In this document: positions 7,724 to 15,170 of the stretch, one piece after another
Layout of the letters: every line of letters starts with the position of its first letter
How positions within the stretch are numbered: the first letter of the stretch is position 1
Assembly (NCBI RefSeq): GCF_028464065.1
Contig: NZ_CP116808.1
Span: 1,391,886-1,455,885 of the forward strand
Direction of reading: 5' to 3'
Source: Saprospira sp. CCB-QB6
GTDB lineage: Bacteria > Bacteroidota > Bacteroidia > Chitinophagales > Saprospiraceae
Length of the DNA: 64,000 nt
The notes under the pieces: generated by a model
The model's database searches: none
The model's input: only the letters and a program-made list of their open reading frames with translations
What the model was told of the DNA's origin: nothing
Translations under genes and position numbers: made by a program

Positions 7724-8797
7724 ATGTCCGAAAATACCTTGAGCCTAGAGCTTCTGCCTTCTCTGAAAAAGGCAGAATATGAAAAGCTCTTTAAAAAGCT
7801 CGTCCTCTGGAAAAAAGCAAAAGCAGTGATCTTTTTACAAGACTATCGCCTCGCTGGTAAAAAAAACATGGTGGCCATTCCCTACAAAAAGGCTCCCGAA
7901 ATGATTCTAGCTTTTAAAGGACTTAAAAAAGATAGTTTCCATCCTATCAAAAAAACCGCAGCCGCTAGCTTTAGCCTAGAACCAACTGCCGATGGCCTTT
8001 TGGCCAAAGTAGAAATCAAAAAAGGAGGCCTAGGCGCCGAACTCATCCAAAGCAAAATGGCTGAAGCCTTTGCCAAAATGAATATTATCCTTGAGTTTAG
8101 CACTGCAGAGGAAGCGAGCCCCCTTGTTGATGCCACTAGCCAAGATAGCAACTGGAAAGAGCATCTGGAAAGCCTCAAAACAGAATGGCTTCCCGCTTAT
8201 AAAGCTAATGAACTCTCAGAAGAACAACTTGCAGATATGCAAGCTGCCCAAAACGAATTGGCCCAAGAAGAGGATGCTAATGCCCAAAAATTATTAGCCA
8301 AATTGGAGCAACTCTTGGCTGCAGCTACTAAAAATGAAGCGGGACAAACAGATAATGAACTCGCCATTTTGGCCCAAAAAATTGAAACCCTTACCGAGGA
8401 GACAAAGAAAACAGTATTGGCCCACCTAAAAGCCAATGCCGCAACCGATAAGGACCTAGATACTATCCAAAATCTAGAACAAAATATCTTCTCTTTCCAA
8501 AAAGCTTATGAGCAAGCTAATGAAGAGGAAAAAGTAGCCTTGGCCAAAAAAGCCGAAAACATTCAGACCAAATTATTGGCCCAAGCCCAAACCCTAAAGG
8601 AGAAAGTAAAAGCTCAGGCGCCTAGCCAAGCCGAAGCCCAAGCTGCCGAAGCGGAATTCGCAGCCCGCCTAAATGAGCTAGAAGCTTTAATCAATGCCAA
8701 AGAGGCCGAGATCAAAGCGGCAGAAAAAGCCCTAGAAGAAAAGCCCGAAGCAGAGCCTCTGCCTTCTGGTGCCGATTTCCTAAGCTTCCTCTTTTAA
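7724..8797 (+). CDS. Uncharacterised coiled-coil protein, first gene of a three-gene cluster
   Basis: I do not recognise this 357-residue protein. Residues 1-125 look like a compact alpha/beta domain (hydrophobic strands alternate with lysine-rich turns, for example AVIFLQDYRLAGKKNMVAI). Residues 140-345 are rich in Ala, Glu, Lys and Gln with few aromatics and no Cys, consistent with long coiled coil (ELAQEEDANAQKLLAKLEQL, AEAEFAARLNELEALINAKE). It ends with a short hydrophobic tail, GADFLSFLF, which echoes the start of the next protein (GFGDFLSKV). There is no signal peptide or membrane segment, so it is probably cytoplasmic. It is followed after 25 bases by the next gene and is likely in the same operon. 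Confidence 0.75.
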   Translation: MSENTLSLELLPSLKKAEYEKLFKKLVLWKKAKAVIFLQDYRLAGKKNMVAIPYKKAPEMILAFKGLKKDSFHPIKKTAAASFSLEPTADGLLAKVEIKKGGLGAELIQSKMAEAFAKMNIILEFSTAEEASPLVDATSQDSNWKEHLESLKTEWLPAYKANELSEEQLADMQAAQNELAQEEDANAQKLLAKLEQLLAAATKNEAGQTDNELAILAQKIETLTEETKKTVLAHLKANAATDKDLDTIQNLEQNIFSFQKAYEQANEEEKVALAKKAENIQTKLLAQAQTLKEKVKAQAPSQAEAQAAEAEFAARLNELEALINAKEAEIKAAEKALEEKPEAEPLPSGADFLSFLF

Positions 8798-8822
8798 TTC
8801 ACTCCTTTTAAAATAAAACATT

Positions 8823-10082
8823 ATGGGTTTCGGAGATTTTTTGTCTAAAGTCCAAGAAGGCCGCAAGGTCCTCGAATCGGTCCAAAATGAATTGGGCCAG
8901 CGCAAAGCACAAACAGAACAACCTAAATCAGAAAAGAAAGCAGCCGATTTATTGGGCCGTTTGGATGTTATTCTTGAAAAAGCCGATAAAATTGAGCGCG
9001 AAGGTGTTGATGTCACCGACTTGCTCCAAATTGGTAGCGAAATCGCTAAAAAGAGTGGTAATGATACCGTTCGCCAAGTTGCTGAATCGGTCAGCCAAGT
9101 GGCCGCAGATGGTAAAATTGAAGCCGAAGAGTTAATCCAAGAAGGCCTAAGTACGATTGGAGAACAAGCTGGCAATGATAAAATTAAAAGCATTGCCGAA
9201 GCAGCCAAAGCTGTTTTGGAAGACGGAAAAACTGACCTAGGAGAAATCTTGGGCGTCGGCTCTGATGTTTTCAAAGAAGAAATTGAGAAGGCTGGTCTTA
9301 GTGATTTGGTCAAAGAAGGCGCTGATATTTTTGATGGCGTTAGCAGTCTCGATGAGTTGTTGGCAAAAGGGAAAGAAGAGCTTAAGCGCCTAGCTGAATT
9401 GGCCGCTAAAGCCCTTTTGGACCAATTCATCAATAACTTTCTCAATCAGGGAATTAGCAAAGAGTTTTTGCATTTGCAACATAAGCCGCCTCGCCAAAAG
9501 TGGGGCCGTCTGTCTATGGGCATGTCTATGGATATTCGCCTATCCGGAACGCTTTCGGGCCGTTTTACTGGCTCCGAAATAGAAATCAACAGCCAATTGA
9601 GTAGTTCTGCTTGGGCCCAAGGCGACCTAGAACTAGACTGTGGTTTTACTATTCCGGTGATTAAGAAAAAAGTAGAGGGACAAGCCAACGCAACTGTCAG
9701 TGGTCAGCTAGATTGCCAAGCAGATGCTAAGGTAACTTTGGGCCTAAAAGATAAGAGCTTAGTAGGTAAATTGTACCCCACTACCGTAACGACCCAGCAC
9801 GATATGCTGCTCAAAGTAGAGATTCCAGGCTACATTGTGAGTCTATGGAATGGGGCGGCTTCTTGGTCTTTTGGTTATCTCGACCCCATTGATGCTTTCT
9901 TTACGCATAAGTTGGGCAAATACGAGCTGCTCCAATTGCAGGTGCCAGGCTATGAAACTAGCTTCTCGATGCAAAGTCTCAGCTTTACACATGGGCCCAA
10001 AGGCGACTTTAAGATTGAGCCAGGCAAAGATGTTGCGCCTATGATTCAGAAGTTTGAGCAATATCTACCTTGGAATAACTAG
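8823..10082 (+). CDS. Uncharacterised protein with three internal helical repeats and a beta-rich C-terminus
   Basis: I do not recognise this 419-residue protein. The N-terminal half contains three tandem repeats of about 37 residues (about 60-96, 97-133, 134-170). The later two begin with the acidic turns DGKIEAEEL and DGKTDLGEI, reminiscent of TerB-like or EF-hand-like helical repeats. The C-terminal half (from about 225) is rich in alternating hydrophobic and polar residues (GTLSGRFTGSEIEINSQLSS, VEGQANATVSGQLDCQADAK) and is probably an all-beta domain. No signal peptide is seen. Gene order and spacing join it to the coiled-coil gene upstream. Possible roles include a structural scaffold, but nothing here proves one. 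Confidence 0.75.
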   Translation: MGFGDFLSKVQEGRKVLESVQNELGQRKAQTEQPKSEKKAADLLGRLDVILEKADKIEREGVDVTDLLQIGSEIAKKSGNDTVRQVAESVSQVAADGKIEAEELIQEGLSTIGEQAGNDKIKSIAEAAKAVLEDGKTDLGEILGVGSDVFKEEIEKAGLSDLVKEGADIFDGVSSLDELLAKGKEELKRLAELAAKALLDQFINNFLNQGISKEFLHLQHKPPRQKWGRLSMGMSMDIRLSGTLSGRFTGSEIEINSQLSSSAWAQGDLELDCGFTIPVIKKKVEGQANATVSGQLDCQADAKVTLGLKDKSLVGKLYPTTVTTQHDMLLKVEIPGYIVSLWNGAASWSFGYLDPIDAFFTHKLGKYELLQLQVPGYETSFSMQSLSFTHGPKGDFKIEPGKDVAPMIQKFEQYLPWNN

Positions 10083-10098
10083 CCTATAGCTTCGCCTT

Positions 10099-10121
10099 TA
10101 CGGTGGGGGTTTCCCACCGTA
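10099..10121 (+). terminator. Hairpin after the repeat-protein gene
   Basis: TACGGTGGG pairs with CCCACCGTA around GGTTT. There is no T-run after it, so terminator function is uncertain. It is directly followed by the distal end of element R4. Confidence 0.5.
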
Positions 10122-10123
10122 TC

Positions 10124-10252
10124 GGCCTAGCGATGTGCAGCAGTGGCCGTCAGGCCAGACCAAGCAGGCTTTGCCTGCGAAGGGCCGAGCGATCAGCGAG
10201 CTGCGAAACGTAGCGCCGCAAGGCCGCAGGCCGCAGCGGAGGCCCCAAAAAA
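10124..10252 (-). repeat. Structured intergenic element R4
   Basis: Minus-strand copy from TTTTTTGGGGCCTCC to CATCGCTAGGCC (GGCCT:AGGCC). Hairpins: CGCAGGCAAAGCCTGC in the middle and GGCCTGACGGCC after GGTCT. The GGGGC end points at the TPR gene start at 10281. Confidence 0.85.
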
Positions 10253-10280
10253 TAAATTATCAACAGAAGAAAACGGAGAT

Positions 10281-11978
10281 ATGTCAATGCCAGAACTGCT
10301 GCAAGCTTTAGCCGAAGCGCGGCAAAGTGGAAAGCCCGATGAATTGAATGAATTGGCCAGAGCGGCTATCATTGCTGAACCTGCCGTAGATTTGGGTTAT
10401 TATTGTTTGGCCGAAGCCCTCTTTTTGGCGGAGCAGTATCCAAATGCGGAAATTGCCTTGGCCAAAGCCATTGAGTTGGCCCCCGAAAAAGCCAGTTATT
10501 TGCTGCGTTTGGCCAGCTATAAGGATATTCAGGGACAGGCTGCTGCCGCTCGAATTTTATATGATAAGGCCTTAGCTTTGGAGCCCAAAAATTGGTGGGC
10601 GCTTTTAGGTTTGGCTCGTTATCAATTGTTTGAGGCCCAAAATGTAGAGCGAGCAATTGATTACTTGAATCAGGCGGAGCCTTCGGCTTTGGAAGAGCCT
10701 GATTTCTTGCGCCTCAAGGCCAAAACCTTGCTCAATATGGCCCAATTGGAAGAGGCTTTGGAGCTGATTGAGCGCTTGTTGGAAAAAGAAGCCAATGAGG
10801 CCGCCCTAACGCTAAAACTCAATGCCTTGATGATGCAGGCAGAGCCTTCTTTTAAGGAGATTAGCCTCACTTATAAAGCTTTGATTCAGGCGGCGGCTCA
10901 GCCCCTACCCTATTGGGTGGGTTTGGCCAATTATCTCTTGGCCGAAGAGCAATATAGTCAGGCCGAGAAGGCCTTTAGAAAAGCCTTGGCCATGGCTCCT
11001 GCTCAGGAACATTATGCGCTCAAAGGCTTGTTGGCCATTTGTTTGCAGGCCCAAGGCCAATATGCCGAGGCCCTGAATATTTATCAGGAAATGGAGCAGG
11101 AACAGCCTGAAGATGAGGAAATTTACATCCAGAAGTCGCTTTTGTTTGCCGCTCAAGAAGAGTTTGGGCAAGCCGCCGCTGCTTTGGAGAAAGTGATTGC
11201 CTTGAGTACGGGCATGGCTGCTTTAGAATGGAATTTTAAGCGGGGACTTTATTTGCTAGAAGCTGGAGATTATGCCTCCGCTAAGGCTATCTTTGAAGTT
11301 CTTTTGCAAGAACCACTTTATGCTCGAGAAGCCGCTTTTGCTTTGGGTAAATGTCTGCACTTGATGGGAGAGCAAACGGCTGCTTTTGCCCAATTGCAGT
11401 TGGCCCAAAAGGCCAAAAGCCGCAAGGCGAAAGATTATTTGCAAACGCATTTTGAGGCTGAGCTTAAGGCTTTGGAGGCCGCACTTTTGGCCGAGCGAGC
11501 AGATTGGGCGACTGAAAATGCGAAATCGGCCTTTTTGGCAGCTCATTTTGGCCAGTTGGGCCGTTTTGATCCTAAGCAAAACCGTTTGGACCCCCAACTA
11601 CCCGCTGATGTTCAGAACATGCTCAAGGAGCGCTTAGCTGATATTAGCTTATTGCTTTCTGCAGAGGGTTTGCTTTTGCTCAACCCTATGGAAGAGCGGG
11701 CAATTCGGGCCAATTACCGCATTTTGGAAGAAGATAAAGGCCGCTTGTTGATAGAACTTTATCCTTTGGATGGCTCGCCTAATCTGGTCTTTTTGCTCAG
11801 AGAAAAAGGAGCTGGCCGCCTTTCTGTAGAATGGCAAAAAGCTGGAGCCGAAGAGGTGCATTTTCAGCTTTCGGCCAAGCCAAAAAGTAGCGATATGCAA
11901 GTCTTTAAACGCTTTTGTCAAGCTAGCGACTTCGATTATTTGGGAGCGCAATATGCCGCCTGGAAAAAGTATTTATAA
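10281..11978 (+). CDS. TPR repeat protein
   Basis: A 565-residue cytoplasmic protein made mostly of tetratricopeptide repeats (about residues 5-420). Visible units include YYCLAEALFLAEQYPNAEIA, WWALLGLARYQLFEAQNVER and LLAICLQAQGQYAEALNIYQ. The last ~145 residues form a different domain, beginning after AERADWATENAKS, that I do not recognise. The start is placed at 10281, where a GGAG lies close upstream; the open frame runs back to 10143 but only through repeat element R4, which is not coding. It follows the two uncharacterised genes in the same direction, separated by the hairpin and R4. It may belong to the same functional unit. Confidence 0.8.
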   Translation: MSMPELLQALAEARQSGKPDELNELARAAIIAEPAVDLGYYCLAEALFLAEQYPNAEIALAKAIELAPEKASYLLRLASYKDIQGQAAAARILYDKALALEPKNWWALLGLARYQLFEAQNVERAIDYLNQAEPSALEEPDFLRLKAKTLLNMAQLEEALELIERLLEKEANEAALTLKLNALMMQAEPSFKEISLTYKALIQAAAQPLPYWVGLANYLLAEEQYSQAEKAFRKALAMAPAQEHYALKGLLAICLQAQGQYAEALNIYQEMEQEQPEDEEIYIQKSLLFAAQEEFGQAAAALEKVIALSTGMAALEWNFKRGLYLLEAGDYASAKAIFEVLLQEPLYAREAAFALGKCLHLMGEQTAAFAQLQLAQKAKSRKAKDYLQTHFEAELKALEAALLAERADWATENAKSAFLAAHFGQLGRFDPKQNRLDPQLPADVQNMLKERLADISLLLSAEGLLLLNPMEERAIRANYRILEEDKGRLLIELYPLDGSPNLVFLLREKGAGRLSVEWQKAGAEEVHFQLSAKPKSSDMQVFKRFCQASDFDYLGAQYAAWKKYL

Positions 11979-11996
11979 GCCGATTGGCTAAGGACC

Positions 11997-12035
11997 AAAA
12001 AGGCCCCACTCCTAATTTGGAGTGGGGCCTTTCTT
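11997..12035. terminator. Bidirectional terminator between TPR gene and lysS
   Basis: AGGCCCCACTCC pairs with GGAGTGGGGCCT, flanked by As on the left and Ts on the right, between two convergent genes. Confidence 0.85.
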
Positions 12036-12055
12036 ATTGAGTTGGCTTAACTGAA

Positions 12056-13693
12056 TTAAGCTTCTTCTTGTTCCTCTGTTTTCTTCTTCAGCGCACGCAT
12101 TTGTGGGAAGAAGAGCACTTCTTGAATAGAAGTTTGGTCGGTCATCAACATCACTAGGCGGTCAATACCAATTCCCAAACCAGAACAAGGAGGCATGCCG
12201 TATTCTAGGGCACGGAGGAAATCTTCATCCATAGCCATGGCTTCTTCGTCTCCTCTTTCGGCTAGGCGAAGTTGGTCCTCAAAGCGGCGACGCTGATCAA
12301 TAGGATCATTCAACTCGGTATAGGCGTTGGCAATTTCTTTACCCATTACAAAGAGCTCGAAGCGCTCGACGAGCCCCTCTTCGCTGCGGTGTTTTTTGGC
12401 CAAAGGCGTCATCTCGATTGGATAATCGGTGATGAAGGTCGGCTGAATGAGGTGAGGCTCGGTAGTTTCGCCAAAAACCTCATCAATGAGTTTAGCGCGG
12501 CCCATGCTAGCATCTACATCAATATGTAGTTCTTTACAAAGGGCAAAGATTTCCTCTTCGCTCATGTTGCGTAGGTTGTGGCCACTATGCTTCTCAATTG
12601 CATCATAGATGCTAAGTTTCTCAAAGGGGCCAGCAAAATTTACTTCATGCGTAGTAAATTCTTTACCATGTTGCTTACGGATCTTAATGCTGCTGCTACC
12701 ATGAACAGCAAGGCAGATTTTTTCAAAGAGTTGCTCTACCATCTGCATCATCCAGATATAGTCCTTATAGGCCACATAAATCTCCATAGAGGTAAACTCT
12801 GGATTGTGGGTACGGTCCATTCCTTCATTGCGGAACATCTTGCCGATTTCATAAACTCCATCAAAGCCAGCCACAATGAGGCGCTTGAGGTAAAGTTCAT
12901 TGGCAATACGCAAATAGAGGTCCTCATCCAAGGTGTTGTGATGCGTCTCAAAAGGACGGGCAGCAGCACCACCATGCACGGCTTGCAAAATGGGCGTTTC
13001 TACTTCCAACCAACCTTGAGCATCAAAGAAGTGGCGCATTTCACGAACCACCTTAGAGCGGGTCAAGAAAATCTCTTTGTATTGTGGATTTACTGTAAGG
13101 TCCACATAACGCATCCGATAGCGCTGTTCGGCATCGGTAAAGGCATCATGCACATTTCCTTCATTATCCGTTTTTACGATAGGCAGATTGCGAATGGCCT
13201 TGCCCAAAAAGATGAACTTTTCTACATGAATAGAAAGGGTTCCTGTTTTTGTATAAAAAGCATAGCCCTCAATGCCCACATAATCGCCAATATCGAGCAA
13301 TTTTTTAAAGACCTTATTATAGAGATCTTTATTCTCTTCGGGGCAAATTTCGTCCCGACTCACATAAAACTGAATACGTCCGCTGCTATCTTGGAGTTCG
13401 GCAAAGCTAGCCTTTCCCATAACCCGTTTAGACATTAGGCGGCCGCTTAGGCGGACCTTTTTAAAGTCCTCGGCCTTTTCCTCGCTAAAGTTTTCGCTTA
13501 CCTCTTTGGCCAGGTGACTGACCTCAAAAGCCTCTGCGGGATAAGGGTTGATCTTGAGTTCCACCATTTTTCTCAAATTGGTGATGCGCTGTCGCTCCAT
13601 TTCATTGAGCTTGCGGCCGCCTAATTGGCCAGCCTCCAGCAATTGGTCGAGCTCTTCTAGCCAGGCTTGGCTAGCTTGTTCCGTTAAAGCCAT
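12056..13693 (-). CDS. lysS: Lysine--tRNA ligase, class II
   Basis: A 545-residue class II synthetase that charges tRNA-Lys in the cytoplasm. The OB-fold anticodon-binding domain spans about residues 75-185 (VRLSGRLMSKRVMGKASFAE). The catalytic core follows with motif 1 around LTRSKVVREMRHFFDAQGW, motif 2 with MFRNEGMDRTHNPEFTSME and motif 3 with GLGIGIDRLVML. It is slightly longer than the E. coli enzyme (about 505) because of an N-terminal extension (SQAWLEELDQLLEAGQLGG) and a charged tail. It lies downstream of ileS and metF on the same strand, separated by a 480-base repeat block, so it may have its own promoter in the AT-rich 50 bases before the ATG. Confidence 0.96.
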   Translation of the reverse strand: MALTEQASQAWLEELDQLLEAGQLGGRKLNEMERQRITNLRKMVELKINPYPAEAFEVSHLAKEVSENFSEEKAEDFKKVRLSGRLMSKRVMGKASFAELQDSSGRIQFYVSRDEICPEENKDLYNKVFKKLLDIGDYVGIEGYAFYTKTGTLSIHVEKFIFLGKAIRNLPIVKTDNEGNVHDAFTDAEQRYRMRYVDLTVNPQYKEIFLTRSKVVREMRHFFDAQGWLEVETPILQAVHGGAAARPFETHHNTLDEDLYLRIANELYLKRLIVAGFDGVYEIGKMFRNEGMDRTHNPEFTSMEIYVAYKDYIWMMQMVEQLFEKICLAVHGSSSIKIRKQHGKEFTTHEVNFAGPFEKLSIYDAIEKHSGHNLRNMSEEEIFALCKELHIDVDASMGRAKLIDEVFGETTEPHLIQPTFITDYPIEMTPLAKKHRSEEGLVERFELFVMGKEIANAYTELNDPIDQRRRFEDQLRLAERGDEEAMAMDEDFLRALEYGMPPCSGLGIGIDRLVMLMTDQTSIQEVLFFPQMRALKKKTEEQEEA

Positions 13694-13742
13694 TTTACTG
13701 CTTACGTTTTATAAAAATTCAATCAATGTACAATTCTTCTTG

Positions 13743-14171
13743 TTTTGGGGCCTCCGCAGCTTTGCTGCGGCGGTTACTCCCTTTGGTCGTCGAACTGCGC
13801 CCTAAAGGGCTTGTTGTCGTTTATTCCCTTGGGTCATCGAACTGGCGCCTCTTCGAGGCTGGTTGTCGCAGCTCGCTGCTGTTTTGGGGCCTCCTGCCTA
13901 CGGCAGGCGCTACGTTACGCAGCTCGCTATTCGCTCGGCCCTGCGGCGGCAAAGCCGCCTTGGTCTGGCCTTCGGCCACTGCTCCACATCGCTAGGCCGA
14001 GCAGCCGCCTTGGGGCGGCCTTTTTGGTCCAGAAAGGCGCGAAGCGCCTTGGCTTAGCTGCCTAGAGGGGAGCCCGAAGGGCTAGCCCTAGCCGCCCAAG
14101 GCGGCGCAGGGCCGAGCAGACCTGCGAGCCCGGCAGGGAGCGGCCCGCCCAAAGGGCGGGCAAGCCCCAAA
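13743..14171. repeat. Compound block of three structured elements (R5a, R5b, R5c)
   Basis: The block fills the gap between lysS and metF. R5a (from 13743, plus) is a partial unit starting TTTTGGGGCCTCC and carrying GGTTACTCCCTTTGGTCG with a second divergent copy of that module. R5b (13882-13998, plus) is complete: GGGGCCTCC to CTAGGCC. R5c (14051-14171, minus) is complete: TTTGGGGCTTGCCC to CTAAGCC, closing with the rare pair GGCTT:AAGCC. R5a's GGGGC end faces the lysS start and R5c's faces the metF stop, three bases away. Confidence 0.85.
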
Positions 14172-14174
14172 TCA

Positions 14175-15131
14175 TTATACAACCTGTTCGGCAATCGATT
14201 TAATAGTATCGACATCGCCCATTGTATAATAGTGCAGACAGGGAACGCCTGCGGCTTTGAGTTCTTTGGACTGCATGACGCACCACTCTATGCCTATTTG
14301 GCGGCGAGCTTCAGCATCTTTAGCGGCCATCATCGCTTTGGCTAAATCATCGGGCAAATCAATAAAGAAATGTCGAGGAATAGCACTTAGCTGGTACTTT
14401 TTGGTAATGGGTTTTAAGCCAGGCACAATAGGCACATGAATGTCTGCGGCTCGGCATTTATCGACAAAGTCAAAGTACTTTTGGTTATCAAAAAACATTT
14501 GCGTCACGATATAATCGGCTCCAGCGTCTACCTTTTGCTTCAGGAAATGCAGGTCCATATCGAGATTTGGCGCCTCAAAGTGTTTTTCGGGATAACCCGC
14601 TACACCAATGCAGAAAGAAGAGGCTTGCGCATCCATGAGCGTACTATCAAGATAGTGGCCCTCATTCATACTTTGGACCTGTTTGACTAGGTCTAGAGCA
14701 TAGGCATGGCCGCCTTCTTCGGGCATGAACTTATTTTCGAACTTGCGGGGATCGCCACGAAGGACCAGCACATTATCGACCCCTAAAAACATCAGGTCAA
14801 TCAGGGCGTTTTCGGTCTCATCGGCAGTAAATCCGCCACAAATCAGGTGAGGGACGGCATCTACGCCATAGCGGTTCATGATAGCCGCACAAATGCCCAC
14901 GGTACCGGGGCGTTTTCGGATGGCGGTTTTCTCATAATAGCCGCTGGGGCGTCTTTTGTAGATGAACTCCTCACGGTGATAAGTTACATCAATAAAAGGA
15001 GGTTTAAACTCCATGAGTGGGTCCAAGGTGTCAAAAATTCCTTGGATCCCCCCTCCTTTCAGAGGGGGAAGGATTTCGAAAGAAATCAGGGTTTGGCCCT
15101 CCGCTTGGCGGAAGTGTTCGCTTACTTTCAT
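14175..15131 (-). CDS. metF: Methylenetetrahydrofolate reductase
   Basis: MetF reduces 5,10-methylene-THF to 5-methyl-THF, using a flavin and NAD(P)H, for methionine synthesis. The TIM-barrel signatures are in order: SFEILPPLKGGG near residue 17, FIDVTYHREE near 46, HLICGGFTADETENALIDL near 96-115 and NVLVLRGDPRK near 119. Further on come IGVAGYPEKHFEAPN, GADYIVTQMFFDN and VPIVPGLKPI. Length (318) is normal. It lies 39 bases downstream of ileS on the same strand and is probably read with it. The metF stop is followed almost at once by structured element R5c. Confidence 0.95.
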   Translation of the reverse strand: MKVSEHFRQAEGQTLISFEILPPLKGGGIQGIFDTLDPLMEFKPPFIDVTYHREEFIYKRRPSGYYEKTAIRKRPGTVGICAAIMNRYGVDAVPHLICGGFTADETENALIDLMFLGVDNVLVLRGDPRKFENKFMPEEGGHAYALDLVKQVQSMNEGHYLDSTLMDAQASSFCIGVAGYPEKHFEAPNLDMDLHFLKQKVDAGADYIVTQMFFDNQKYFDFVDKCRAADIHVPIVPGLKPITKKYQLSAIPRHFFIDLPDDLAKAMMAAKDAEARRQIGIEWCVMQSKELKAAGVPCLHYYTMGDVDTIKSIAEQVV

Positions 15132-15170
15132 ACTGTTCGTGGGCTCTAATGAGCATTGTCGGCCTGCGAT

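Noticed and set aside
10143-10280. 46-codon N-terminal extension of the TPR protein
   Set aside because: It is translated from repeat element R4; the next ATG at 10281 has a GGAG just upstream.
12578-13438. Open frame of 286 codons on the plus strand
   Set aside because: It lies wholly antisense within lysS, whose protein has all the class II synthetase motifs; the antisense translation shows no family features.
13726-14065. Several overlapping open frames of 60-106 codons between lysS and metF
   Set aside because: They arise from the GC-rich R5 repeats, which lack stop codons by composition; similar frames appear over R1, R8, R11, R13, R15 and R17.
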